64,000 nucleotides of DNA, from contig NW_004454217.1 in the NCBI RefSeq assembly GCF_000283155.1, positions 6,016,494-6,080,493 of the forward strand. Reading direction: 5' to 3'. Source of the stretch: Ceratotherium simum simum. Taxonomy: Eukaryota; Chordata; Mammalia; Perissodactyla; Rhinocerotidae. Below are positions 12,871-24,110 of this stretch, in pieces. The notes beneath the pieces are model-generated. The model made no database searches. It had not been told where the DNA came from and was given only the letters and a program-made list of their open reading frames with translations. The translations under genes were made by a program, and so were the position numbers. The first letter of the stretch is position 1, and each line of letters opens with the position of its first letter.

Positions 12871-13744
12871 ATGTAAAATCAGTGGACACCATTAAGTGGC
12901 AGTAATTTCAGAAGAAACGAAAGTTTTTTGCCAAGACTCTTTGAAAAAAAGATATGAGAACTCCCAAAATTACAATTATGAGGAAGAGGATTATGGGAAG
13001 ATGGAAGCTGTGGTGGCAGCAAATTTTTTATTCCTCGTGAATCTTCACATAAAAACAGAGCAACTAGAGAGCAAATGCAAAAACCCCTGGGTAACATCTA
13101 CAACAAAACTATTTGACAAAGTCTCCCCACAAGCCCCAAAATACAGAGGACTGAAAGAAACCATTAACAGCAACAGACTCTTCTATCAGTGTCTAAGTGA
13201 GAGAAAGCAGAGGGAAGCAATGAGGTATCTGAAGAACCTGAGAACAGAGGCACAAAACAGCCAACAGGTACTCATTGGAAATCACTGAGAGACAGTTTGT
13301 GAGAAGCTGAAACTACTCCAAAAGTGGGTAAGTGCAAGGGGTCCACAGTAATGCCTACAGGCCTGGAGCAGTCTAGTTCTTTAGAGCTCTTGAAACACAC
13401 CTGGGGCTCTCTTCCAAGACAGATCCTACACTTAAGAGAAAGTCCTGGTAATGGAAACAAAATTGAGCAGGATAGGAACAAACAAGATGAAGGAAAGAGA
13501 AGGTCCTGATAGAAGTGCCAGAGTAGAACAGAGCCAGGAAATCGCAGCAAGCTATCCACCATTTTTTTAATGATGCACAAAAACAACAGAACTCATGAAG
13601 TTAAAAGATCTATCTGAACCAAGCCTTCTCCTAGAAGTTCAAGAAAACTAGTTTCATATTAAGAAAGGAGTAAAAGTATTGAGGTTGAATATCATACAAA
13701 GTTACAATAAGAAAAAAGAAACAGGAAAATAGTCAAACTCAGAA

Positions 13745-13950
13745 GCAAGGGAGAGGAGGAAATGGGAGTTGTTCAATGGGTATAAAGTTTCCACTACGCA
13801 AGATGAGTAAGTTCTAGAGATCTGCTGTACAACATAGTGCCTATAGTTAACGATACTGTTTTATACACTTAATTTGTTAAGAGGGAGATCTCATGTTAAG
13901 TGTTCTTACCACAATAACAAAAATATTTAAAGAAATAAATAAAAGAAAAA
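13745..13950 (+). mobile_element. L1 3' end inserted in HAL1
   Basis: 'GGGAGTTGTTCAATGGGTATAAAG', 'CAAGATGAGTAAGTTCTAGAGATCTGCTGTACAACA', 'TTAAGAGGGAGATCTCATGTTAAGTG' and 'TTACCACAATAACAAAAA' are successive landmarks of the 3' end of an old L1 (L1M type), with its A-rich tail. 5'-truncated. Confidence 0.75.
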
Positions 13951-14030
13951 AAGGGGAATAAAATAACATCCTGCAGACAATGAAAGCCTGCCAGAAAGAG
14001 ATGCTCACAGGATAGATAAAGATGAGCTTT

Positions 14031-14060
14031 GGGCCGGCCCCGTGGCTTAGCAGTTAAGTG
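14031..14060 (+). mobile_element. ERE SINE head, cut by assembly gap
   Basis: GGGCCGGCCCCGTGGCTTAG is the intact first part of an ERE in plus orientation. The rest lies in the gap that begins at 14061. Confidence 0.9.
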
Positions 14061-14965
14061 NNNNNNNNNNNNNNNNNNNNNNNNNNNNNNNNNNNNNNNN
14101 NNNNNNNNNNNNNNNNNNNNNNNNNNNNNNNNNNNNNNNNNNNNNNNNNNNNNNNNNNNNNNNNNNNNNNNNNNNNNNNNNNNNNNNNNNNNNNNNNNNN
14201 NNNNNNNNNNNNNNNNNNNNNNNNNNNNNNNNNNNNNNNNNNNNNNNNNNNNNNNNNNNNNNNNNNNNNNNNNNNNNNNNNNNNNNNNNNNNNNNNNNNN
14301 NNNNNNNNNNNNNNNNNNNNNNNNNNNNNNNNNNNNNNNNNNNNNNNNNNNNNNNNNNNNNNNNNNNNNNNNNNNNNNNNNNNNNNNNNNNNNNNNNNNN
14401 NNNNNNNNNNNNNNNNNNNNNNNNNNNNNNNNNNNNNNNNNNNNNNNNNNNNNNNNNNNNNNNNNNNNNNNNNNNNNNNNNNNNNNNNNNNNNNNNNNNN
14501 NNNNNNNNNNNNNNNNNNNNNNNNNNNNNNNNNNNNNNNNNNNNNNNNNNNNNNNNNNNNNNNNNNNNNNNNNNNNNNNNNNNNNNNNNNNNNNNNNNNN
14601 NNNNNNNNNNNNNNNNNNNNNNNNNNNNNNNNNNNNNNNNNNNNNNNNNNNNNNNNNNNNNNNNNNNNNNNNNNNNNNNNNNNNNNNNNNNNNNNNNNNN
14701 NNNNNNNNNNNNNNNNNNNNNNNNNNNNNNNNNNNNNNNNNNNNNNNNNNNNNNNNNNNNNNNNNNNNNNNNNNNNNNNNNNNNNNNNNNNNNNNNNNNN
14801 NNNNNNNNNNNNNNNNNNNNNNNNNNNNNNNNNNNNNNNNNNNNNNNNNNNNNNNNNNNNNNNNNNNNNNNNNNNNNNNNNNNNNNNNNNNNNNNNNNNN
14901 NNNNNNNNNNNNNNNNNNNNNNNNNNNNNNNNNNNNNNNNNNNNNNNNNNNNNNNNNNNNNNNNN
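14061..14965. other. Assembly gap (905 N)
   Basis: A run of 905 N starting within an ERE and ending in a GGGAAGAGGGGAGGAGG purine tract. The 317-341 codon 'frames' spanning it are artefacts. Confidence 0.99.
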
Positions 14966-15752
14966 GGGAAGAGGGGAGGAGGGGAGGAGGAGAGGAAGAA
15001 ATATCAAAACTACAAAAGCTCAGAAATAAAGTGACAGCTCAAGAAAGAATCTGAAGTAAAAGAAGAATAATTGTTTCAGAAATGAAGACTTCAGTTAAAG
15101 GATTACAGGAAAAAAACACATGTAAGATAAATCCTTAAGCAAAACAGAAGGTGGAAAGGAAGAAAACATAATCAAAAAGAAATGGAGAGAGAGGGAGGGT
15201 AGAAGCAGGCTTAACTATAGTGTCTAGGGATACATACTTGGGTAATAAAATCAAAAAGAAACTTAATTAAGCAATTTTCAAAAAAGTCAGGATAATGGTT
15301 ATTTTTTGAAGGAAGGGAGTTATTTTGGGGAAGAAGCACATGGAAGGGCTTCTAAAGTGGCTGGCAACATTCTATTCCTTAACCTGGAAGATGGCTACAT
15401 GGGTCTTGGCCTTATAAATAATTCACTAAGCCACACATTGTTTTGTGTGGTTTTCTGCATCTACATTTTATTTTCAGTATAAAGGATAAAAAAGGAATTT
15501 AGGAAGAACAAAAACTACAGATGACATTAATTTAAAACTACTTCTAGGTATCAGTAGAAAACACTAATGAAAAGCTTTTGGAATAATGTTCAAACCAACT
15601 TAATAAAATTACATGGCAAACCGAGAGACCAATTTTCACACAATGTTTTGTCCTGATGTTTGGCAAACATGAAAATGAATTAAAAGTCTACTGCCTTATT
15701 ATAAAGACAATTTCTGTTTCTCATATGTAATACATGCTTTAAAAGTATCTGA

Positions 15753-16043
15753 GGGCCAGCCCCGGGGCTTGGCAGTTGGGTGCGCGCGCTCCGCTACTGG
15801 CGGCCCGGGGTTCGGATCCCAGGCGCGCACCGACGCACCGCTTCTCCGGCCACGCTGCGTCCCACATACAGCAACTGGAAGGATGTGCAACTATGACATA
15901 CAACTATCTACTGGGGCTTTGGGGGGAAAAAAGGAGAAGGATTGGCAATAGATGTTAGCTCAGAGCCAGTCTTCCTCAGCAAAAAGAGGATTAGCATGGA
16001 TGTTAGCTCAGGGCTGATCTTCCTCACCACATAAAAAAAAAAG
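15753..16043 (+). mobile_element. ERE SINE, full length, plus
   Basis: Head GGGCCAGCCCCGGGGCTTGG, box B-like GGTTCGGATCCCAGG, the 'CAGCAACTGGAAGGATGTGC' module, two 'ATGTTAGCTCAG' modules and poly-A. A 10-bp duplication AAGTATCTGA flanks it (15743-15752 and 16044-16053). Confidence 0.93.
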
Positions 16044-16130
16044 AAGTATCTGACATTTACTCATTCTTAGAATAAATTGCAACTAATACTTAAAATGTAT
16101 AAAAGATTTTTTTCAGTTAAGAGTACTCTA

Positions 16131-16384
16131 GGGGCAAGCCTGGTGGCGCAGTGGTTAAGTTTCTGCGCTCCGCTTTGGCGGCCGGGGGTTCGCAGGTACA
16201 AATCCTGGGCGTGGACCTATGCACCGCCCATAGCTCATCAAGCCATGTGTGGTGGGGTCTCACATACAAAATAGAGGAAGATGGGCACAGATGTTAGCTC
16301 AGGGCTAATCTTTCTCAGCAAAAAGAGGAAGACTGGCAATAGGTGTTAGCTCAGGATCAATCTTCCACACCAAAAAAAAAGAAA
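16131..16384 (+). mobile_element. ERE SINE, older subtype, plus
   Basis: Head GGGGCAAGCCTGGTGGCGCA with GGGGTTCGCAGGTACAAATC and the 'TACAAAATAGAGGAAGATGGGCA' middle, which differs from its neighbour 87 bp upstream. A perfect 12-bp duplication AAGAGTACTCTA flanks it (16119-16130 and 16385-16396), so the two copies inserted independently. Confidence 0.93.
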
Positions 16385-16399
16385 AAGAGTACTCTAAAA

Positions 16400-17435
16400 C
16401 TGCCAAGAAAACTCATCTTTGTGACAAACATAGTAGTCTTAAAAATAAACATAATCAAATTCAACAAGCATTTATCCAACACATATTATGTATGAGGTAT
16501 TTACAATTTAGTTGAAGGGATAAGTAACACATATAACTGTAATGGAAAGCTATGCTCAGTAGGTGCTTTAAGAAAGGTACAAAGTACTATGGGTTCAGAA
16601 GAAGAAAAGGGCATCTCATCTGCCTTACTGCATTAAAATTCTAACCAGACCCTTCTCATATTCCTCCAATCTATCCTCCCCAATATTGGCAGAATGATCT
16701 TTCAAACACCAAAATTCCCTTTTTAAACACTTTATAGAAAAGTACAGTACATAGCAGGCAATTCAAATGTCTTACAAGGACCAGAAAGGCAACAAATGAG
16801 TGAGGCTGGTCTGGTGTAAGACAATAGAGAATGATGGAGACTGCCAAAAAGAAGGCAGCTACTTATAAGCTCTAGCCAATATTGCCATGTAGGAACATGA
16901 AACCAACGTTGTCACAACGTTCAACTTTTCAAGAGATGACAGAACTCTAGATATTTCATGTGAAATGTACCAATATTTAAACATTAGCAAATAAGGCAAA
17001 TATGAAAAAATATTACAAGCCAAACAAAACACAGCTGTAGGTAAAGTTTGTGAACTCTGACTTACAGAAATGGGTCTGCTATTAATATTCCAATAGCTGG
17101 CCCCTACGTGCCCTCAGAACTGAATAATGGCTGTCTTCCTAACTTAAAGGAAAAGCAAACAAACAACTTTCTCTCTTACAAAGTTATCTTAAAAATCTAG
17201 CACCTACTACCATTAGTCTACTAGAAATAGGCAGATGAAAAAACAAGAAGTAGAAAAGAACATTTGATAGTCACCTCAAAACTACTTAACTGTTTTTTGG
17301 TTGTGATTGATTTTAATCAACAGTTGTGCTCATAGTTACCATTTTATACTACATGCACAACATATGGTCAAATTTTCTATTCCTAAAATTGTTTCTAGAT
17401 TGTATGATAGAATCAATTATATAAATGCATTTGCT
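16400..17435. other. Unannotated stretch with possible L2 trace
   Basis: No gene. The part at 16640-16760 ('CAGAATGATCTTTCAAACACC') resembles an L2 segment but is too short to be sure. Confidence 0.4.
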
Positions 17436-17439
17436 CTTT

Positions 17440-17830
17440 AGCAAGAGAACACTATGAGACTCCAGAAAAACTATGGCCCTAATAAAATCCAAAATCTTTG
17501 GTATAGTGGCCTACAAATTCCCTAAAATATCTGGCTCCTGTTTGCCATTATTTCACACCACCCCAAGTTTCCTGAATACACTATGCTCTTTCACCCCTTC
17601 ACGCTTTTAGACGTATTTAAGGCTCTCTACCCCATGTGTTAGAACTGCTTGAAATCATCTCTCGGGGAGCCTTCCTTGAATTGTCTGCTTTTTCCATCAT
17701 GCTTCCTTAGCATCCTATATAGAACCCTATTATAGAACTTACTTGCTATTCGTGATTATTCATAATTATTTGCTTACCTTTCCATCTCTGTCACTAGATC
17801 ATTAGTTTTCAAATTTTTGATGCTATCCTC
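17440..17830 (+). mobile_element. LINE-2 (L2) 3' fragment
   Basis: 'AAAATCCAAAATCTTTGG', 'TGGCCTACAAATTCCC', 'CTATGCTCTTTCACCCCTTCACGC', 'GGGAGCCTTCCTTGA' and 'TTCATAATTATTTGCTTACC' follow the order of the L2 3' region, which encodes the decayed C-terminus of its ORF2. Very old; no open frame. Confidence 0.55.
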
Positions 17831-18054
17831 CAATAAGAAATACATTTTTATAGAGATCTACAATACATATACATATTTAATGAAAACTAAATGAAATAAC
17901 ACTTTTATCCTTACCACATACAATACAATAAAATTTTCTATTCAATTTTTTTTTTAAAGAAATGCTGGTCACAATTTACTACACTGAGTCTATTATCTAT
18001 TTAAGAAATATTGCACTAGAATATAGATCTTTGTAGGCAAAATTCACTACATTC

Positions 18055-18295
18055 TTTTTTTTTTTTTGAGGAAGAGTAGCCCTGAGCTAACATCTGTTGC
18101 CCATCCTTCTCTTTTTGCTGAGATGATTGGCCCTGGGCTAACATCCATGCCCATCTTCCTCTACTTTATATGGGACGCTGCCACAGCATGGCTCGATACG
18201 CGGTGCACAGGTCTGTGCCCAGGATCCAAACCTGCAAACCCCAGGCCGCTGAAGCAGAGCCCGCAAACTTAACCACTACCCACCAGGCTAGCCCC
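18055..18295 (-). mobile_element. ERE SINE, antisense
   Basis: Poly-T then GAGGAAGAGTAGCCCTGAGC, two 'GCTAACATC' modules, and the head at CAGGCTAGCCCC. A short duplication TACATTC flanks it (18048-18054 and 18300-18306). It forms an inverted pair with the ERE at 18934-19214. Confidence 0.9.
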
Positions 18296-18389
18296 TCAAT
18301 ACATTCATTTTTATGCTTTACCACAGACCATTTAGCAAGCAAATGTTTGAATGAATGAATAAATATAGCAGGATTCTGTACTAGAAAAA

Positions 18390-18570
18390 TGAAAGTGTGA
18401 GGCTTTGAAATCAAGCAGATCCATCAGCCACCAACTTACTTACGCAATCTTTGACAAATGACTTAACCTCCTTGAGTCCCAAAGAATAACACCACTTACT
18501 TAACTCACTACAACAATAAAGTAGTAGCATTCTTGCCTCAGAATAGGCATTCTATAAATATTAGTTTCCT
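18390..18570 (+). repeat. MIR SINE fragment
   Basis: 'GGCTTTGAAATCAAGCAGA ... CAAATGACTTAACCTCCTTGAG' has the spacing and wording of the MIR body. Diverged. Confidence 0.5.
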
Positions 18571-18689
18571 CTGCCTACCCTGTATTCTTCCCTACTCCTT
18601 CCAGGGAACAGATCAAGATGCAAGCATCTCATCCTGGGAAATATCCATTTTTCAAAGGCTTCAGATCACAGTACAAGGAATATGAATTT

Positions 18690-18890
18690 TTAAATCTGAC
18701 AGACTTGCGTTCAAATACACAGCACATAACTTCTATTATCTGTTTCTTTATCCATAAGAATAAAACACTTCCTGCAGGGTTGTTATGAGAAATTAAATTA
18801 TATACTCATGTGTCTAGTATAAAACCATGCTAGAACACAGTAGGTACTCAATAAATGGTAGTAACTGTTGCTATGATTATCAATAAATGT
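18690..18890 (+). repeat. MIR SINE fragment
   Basis: 'CTGCAGGGTTGTTATGAGAAATTAAAT' and 'AACACAGTAGGTACTCAATAAATGGTAG' are the 3' half of MIR in the plus orientation. Confidence 0.6.
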
Positions 18891-18933
18891 TGTTCAAACA
18901 GCATAGAGGAGGTAGCATTTAAACTGAACTTTT

Positions 18934-19214
18934 GGGCCGGGCCGGGCCGGGCCGGGCCGGCCTGGCGGCATAGCAGTTAAGTTCTCACACTCTGCTTCGC
19001 GGCCGGGGTTCGCAGATTTGGATCCTGGGTATGGACTGATGCACTGCTCATCAAGCCATGCTGAGGTGGCATCCCACATACAACTCTACAACTATGATAC
19101 ACAACTATGTAGTGGGGCTTTGGGGAGAAAAAAGAAAAAAAAGAGGAAGATTGGCAACAGATGTTAGCACAGGGCCAATCTTCATCAAAAATAAATAAAT
19201 AAAATAAAAAATAG
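18934..19214 (+). mobile_element. ERE SINE with (GGGCC)5 head
   Basis: The head is expanded to five GGGCC units (18934-18958) where other copies have one or two. The middle and tail are ordinary ('GGGGCTTTGGGG', 'AGATGTTAGCACAGGGCC'). A perfect 11-bp duplication ACTGAACTTTT flanks it (18923-18933 and 19215-19225), so the expansion lies inside the inserted element. Confidence 0.93.
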
Positions 19215-19229
19215 ACTGAACTTTTAAGG

Positions 19230-20405
19230 AGGGAGGAGTTGGACGAAGGCATGGGGCAGGCAAAAGGAACAGTAAAATTTTAATTTACAAGAAATCTCTT
19301 CCCTTTTTTTCTGTATTTCCTCTTTTAAGAAACAAACCACAAGGATATAAGTTTATTAATTTCCTCAATTCTCTACCTTAAAAGTTACGAATAAAACTCA
19401 AAAGTACTATATTAACTTTGTGTTAAAATTCTAATTTAAATGTTATATTATGCTCAGTGGGTTGTACGATAAAAGTGTGAAAGGTGTAAATGTATTAACG
19501 CATTTTAGAAAGTGTTCAAAATTAAGAGTGCTTTGTAGTTAACCCAGTTAACTAGAAAAAAATTGAAATTCTCATTCAAGTCTTTAGTTTATCAAACTTT
19601 ATTCTCCAATAAAATTCATGTAGTTTTATTAATATTCCCAATAACATTCCCAATGTTAGAATGACATCACTTTTCTACTCTTCTATTAAGTATAAAGTGA
19701 CTTCCCTTCAAAAGTTTATCACTTTCAAAACTTTAATGTTCTTTATTTCCCTCAACCTCATTTTCCTTTCCATAAATAATCATTGCCTCTCATAAAGGAG
19801 AGAGCTCAGGGTCTCTGTTCTTTTCCCAATGCTTTCCTCAACACACCTTTCAAACCACTTCTCAGAAAAAAAAGCTTCTAAGTGTCAAAAGTATCCAATA
19901 CCTTTGAAAATACAATCAAGAAGCCAAGAATTTTCTTACACAACCTGCAAATTTTATAAAATATGAAGATAATTAATGGTAATTAACTATCATGGTGATT
20001 TAACAGTAATACATATCTACTTGGGGAGAATCAAAGTAATTTTCCATTATCTGTGTTGGTAGCAAAAAGGTTATTTTTATGGTACGTATATTTAACCTTT
20101 ATGATAACAGCGTATCTTCTAAATGACTACTTAAGTGAAGAGCTTTATTTAGCCTTTTAGGCCTTATAGTAATACTGTGTTTATAACTGTCAGTGAACTC
20201 AAGACCTATGTAGGTGAGGGGATAAATTCTACTTTACGTTTATATCAGGCAGACTCCAGAGGAGTAGGAATAATGTCTCTTGCTCACCACAATATTCTTA
20301 GTGCTTAAATACAGTAGATGCTCGATCAATATCTAAGTTTAAATGTTTATTTAAGGAAAAGAAAATTAGGGTGAGGGAAATAAAAAATACGTGAATCAAA
20401 ATTAG
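19230..20405. other. Unannotated stretch
   Basis: No gene seen. A weak MIR-like tail ('TTAGTGCTTAAATACAGTAGATGCTCGATCAATA') occurs near 20298-20331. Confidence 0.45.
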
Positions 20406-20409
20406 GTTA

Positions 20410-20955
20410 AGATGTTGAGCGTGGGCTGTGCTTAACAACTCGTTTCCAAAGAAGAGAGTACAGGAGGGTGAGGGGGTGAAACCTAGTGAACAAAGACCCC
20501 AAACAGGTGATCAAGGTTAACATCATCAATTTTATCATATTGTTAGTGTGTACCCTCGATGTCACGTGATGAGAATGGCACTTCACCTCTTGTCCCTCCC
20601 TAAAACCCGACTTCAGTCTAATCAGGAGGAAAACATCAGACAAATCTCAACTGAGGGACATTCCATAGAATTTTTGACTAGTACTCGTCAAAACTGTCAG
20701 TCATCAAAAACAAAAAAAGTCTGAGAAACTGGAATTCTGGAACAGAAAAAGGACACTAGGGGAAAATTACTGAAATCTGAATAAAGTTCATAGTTTAATA
20801 GTAATATAGCAATTTTGTTTCCTTAGTTGTGATAAATGTACCACAGTAACGTAAGAAGTTAACAATAGGGAACACTGGGTGAGGTATATACTCTGTGTAC
20901 CATCTTGCAACTTTTCTGTAAATGTAAAACTATTCTAAAATCAAAAGTTTATTTA
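20410..20955 (+). mobile_element. L1 3' end fragment
   Basis: 'TCTAATCAGGAGGAAAACATCAGACAAATC', 'GAGGGACATTCCATAGAA', 'GGGAACACTGGGTGAGGTATATAC' and 'CAACTTTTCTGTAAATGTAAAACTATTCTAAAATC' are consecutive landmarks of an old L1 3' UTR and tail (L1M type). Noncoding. Confidence 0.65.
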
Positions 20956-21285
20956 AATAGAAAAAAGTTAGGGTAAAGGAATAAGGAATACACAAATGAA
21001 AATCCACTAGAAGCAAATGATGATTTAGTCTCTTTATATTTGGTGGTAAGATAGAGATAGCATTCTCATACAGTGGAAATAAAGTTATTAATAAAACAAT
21101 ACCATAGACATTGAACAAGTCTATAGTATTAATTATGAAGTCACATATGACCAAAGCAAATACACCTTGAATTCTAGTTTCCCAAAGCATCAGTCTTAGC
21201 CTTCAACACTTCAATTATTAACTCTATGACAAAAATTCATAACATTAGCTGTCACATCTATATTGAATGGATTACCTCACACCTC
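20956..21285. other. Unannotated stretch
   Basis: Nothing recognised. The 86-codon minus-strand frame is hydrophobic low-complexity translation with no family resemblance. Confidence 0.45.
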
Positions 21286-21289
21286 TAAT

Positions 21290-21900
21290 CTCTAGTCACT
21301 AAAGGTCATATTAACCTACTTATCTCCCACTCACCCTACACTCAACTAACTAAACTCACCATCTTCTTGATGATGCTCCCCTTCCAAACCTCCTTCTCAA
21401 AGTTACTTATTTTTTCTTCAAATAGATCTCTCTCCTTCCCATTCCTCTTCATTCCCACAGTTAATAATCAGTCCTGCACACTACTGTCAAATGAACCTTC
21501 CTCAAATAAGGACTTTATCATATCATTCCCAACCTCAAATGTCATTTTTTTTGTACTAAACCATATTTAAATTCAGAAGTGATTTTTCAAGGCCATCCAT
21601 AATTGGTTATTCTTTTGTACCCTACACTTGTAAAGAAAGACCTTTCCATCCATCTCTCCACCTCATACCATAAGTCTTGCCTTTCCTTTACTCAGAAAAC
21701 AATCAAATACTCACTAAGCATATAACATATATCTGAGAAAATAAGACTCCTCTGCAGGGTCAAAGACTTTATAACCTGCTTGGACCGATAAAACCTAAAA
21801 ACATAACTAACAAAGAGTACAGGAATTTGTCTTATTCACTCAGTTCCTATAACAGTGCTTAGCACACAGTAGGTGCTCAAAAAATATTTATTAAATGAAA
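21290..21900 (+). mobile_element. LINE-2 (L2) 3' fragment
   Basis: A CT-rich body ('CCTTTACTCAGAAAACAATC') ending in 'TTAGCACACAGTAGGTGCTCAAAAAATATTTATTAAATGAA' (21859-21899). That ending is the characteristic L2 terminus in plus orientation. Confidence 0.55.
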
Positions 21901-22334
21901 ACAAGGCAGTATAGAATGCTACTGCCCAAAAGAAATATGCTATCAGAGAAAGGAAAGAATTTTCAGTTGGAGAGGTGAAGGCAGGTCTAAAATTCTGTGA
22001 CTCTAAGGTTCACAGGGCAACCAAGATTTCAGCCAAGTCTCAAGATTGAGTAGATCTTCAGTAGTTAAGAGGATGTGTGCAGGTGCACTTCCAACAGAAA
22101 AATGTTACATCAGCAAAGGTAAAAAGAAGCAAAATTGTTATACCATGTAAAAGTGGTGAATAATGAACAGTTCCCGTATGTTAGTGGAAGATAAGATGGA
22201 GAAGACTGGGACCAAAGTTTGCAAAGTCTTGAGAAGAAATTTGGTATTCATTCTTGATACCAGGAGTTCCCGTCATTAGAGTGATATAATCTTTAGAAAG
22301 ACTAATCTAATGGGAGTAACATGAAGGCTAGACT

Positions 22335-22565
22335 TCACAAAGCAAGAGCCTTACTTTCTTCAAAAAGCCTCCCCTGTCTACTCAAACCCTCTAGTTTCCT
22401 TCTCCTCTTCTTAACTCTTATAGCACCTGCCTGCATCATACAATTTAACTCCTAATTATATCCTCGCACACTGTAAACTTTTTTTCACGTGTATTAATCT
22501 TGTCTCTTCAACCTGAAAATAGGGATCAAATCTTAAACCTCTTTTTCTTCCCTAAAAAATCAGCA
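22335..22565 (+). mobile_element. LINE-2 (L2) fragment
   Basis: 'AAAAAGCCTCCCCTGTC', 'CTTATAGCACCTGCCTGCATCATACAATTTAACTCC' and 'TGTATTAATCTTGTCTCTTCAACC' follow the L2 3' region. Old and truncated. Confidence 0.5.
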
Positions 22566-22569
22566 AAGC

Positions 22570-24110
22570 ATTGGGTCCTCAAAACTATATTTTGGAGGAT
22601 CTTTGCATTTACACAAAATCCAGTTACTAAAATAACAATCTAAAAGCAACACACACACATACAATGAGTAGCTAAGCAATAAGCTGCCATAAGAATCAGA
22701 CTAAGTCCCGTTGGGATGATCTTTTTTAGTTTCCTTTGATAGTTGGATCCCATAACTAATAATGTAGTTACGTTCCAGCATATGTTTTCTGTGCTTCCTG
22801 CTTTATATAAGTACTTTGTCACCTCATTTACTTTTCTGTCTCAACTAAGCATGGCTCTCAGTGGTCAGCACACGTACTCATTTCTCAACTGAATTATCTT
22901 TTCCACATTGAAGCCTCTCCAATCTTTTTATCTATTAATTTCACTGACTGGGAACCACTGTTATGGCGTAATTAAAATTCTAATAAATGGTGCTGCTATA
23001 ACTACACAGTTCTTTTACACATTCTAAATGTTTCCTGTGATTTAGCACTCTTCAAGTAAAACTGATTCAAATTAAAATGTTACAGAAATAATTCAAATCC
23101 ATCAAAGCATTCACAAAAGGAAACACGATGCATTTAGTAACGAAGGATTATATGTACTTAAATTCTAAAAATTTCCAAACTCCCCAAAAGTTTAGATTTT
23201 TTTAGCTTTAATCCTTTGACTTTTTATTTTGATATATTCTAAAAATTAAATTTCATTACCTTAAAATACAATCTGTTCATGTTAACATACATGTTAACTA
23301 TTAACACTTTTCCCAAAAAAAGCTGAAGAAAGTGCACACATACAAATCGAACGAGTATTTATTTCATCCCTAAACAAGTATTTTCATTGATAATATATTT
23401 ATATCTTTTCAGGTCACAATTTTTATATAAAAAGAAAAAATTGAGATTTTTATAAAACTATCAAAAAGAAATTCGCCAGAATGTGACTGTTTCTGATTAC
23501 ATTAGAACCTCTCATTAATGGTTCTGAAATTCAAAAGATTTTTTCCCAGAGTTAGGAAACTCCATAATGTAACACTCTAGTCTCCATCACTCCTTAGTGG
23601 TACCTAACACTGCTGAGATTTTAAAGATGAACCATCAAAACGGCAGAGGAAGGCAAAAATGTCAATATACACCTTACAAGGACTGCAAGGAAACGTCTCA
23701 CAATTCGAATGGAACAGAGATAGACATGAACAGTTCAGCTTTTTCCACTTCCCCATCTGAAAAAATACCAAAATAAATCTGGATGCAAAGCTACCGCACG
23801 GTTACAAAGCCCCTGGCTACCAGTGACGCCTCAGCTCTAGCGGCGCTAGGGCACTCTATTACACTCAGCCGGCCACGTGGCTGTCACAATCACAAGGAAG
23901 ACAGGAGAAACAGCAGAAACTATCCTGGAAATAAATAACCGACTTCCTCCTCCAACCTCAGAGCTGGGGTAGAAGAAAGAAAATCTGTGTCATTTCTTTG
24001 TACGCTACGACTTTTTCCTGTAAGGAGAAAACGAAGTACAGCGGCTGTTTTAAAGAAACTTTAAAGCAGAAATCAGGTCCAAGAAGATCCCGAGAGTGTG
24101 CCCCAATGAA
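22570..24110. other. Unannotated flank of the CpG island
   Basis: No repeat is recognised across about 1.5 kb before the island. A CACGTG E-box at 23874-23879 and TGACGCCTCAG near 23824 mark the first rise in CpG. If the island's minus-strand transcript is real this is the start of intron 1, where regulatory sequence is common. No exon is seen. Confidence 0.4.

Larger units (their letters stand above)
12875..15495 (+). mobile_element. HAL1 (half-LINE) copy, interrupted
   Basis: The stretch at 12970-13480 aligns by eye with 50810-51270, which belongs to a clearer HAL1. Shared blocks include 'AACCTGAGAACAGAG', 'AGCCAACAGGTACTCATTGGAAA' and 'AATTGAGCAGGAT'. After the gap, 15000-15130 resembles 51680-51770 ('TTTCAGAAATGAAGACTT'). 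The tail 15340-15490 has the LINE 3'-end look ('AATTCACTAAGCCACACATT'). HAL1 encodes only an ORF1-like protein. The 130-codon plus-strand frame at 12896-13288 is a remnant of this element and not a host gene. It is broken by an L1 tail, an ERE and the gap at 14061-14965. Confidence 0.6.

Noticed and set aside
12896..13288. 130-codon plus-strand frame with normal composition
   Set aside because: It aligns with the 5' part of the HAL1 at 50.8 kb, so it is a retroelement remnant.
14029..15054. 317-341 codon frames
   Set aside because: Almost entirely N; artefact of translating the assembly gap.
16131..19214. Repeated EREs as a CRISPR-like or tandem array
   Set aside because: Spacing is irregular, orientation varies, and each copy has its own target duplication.
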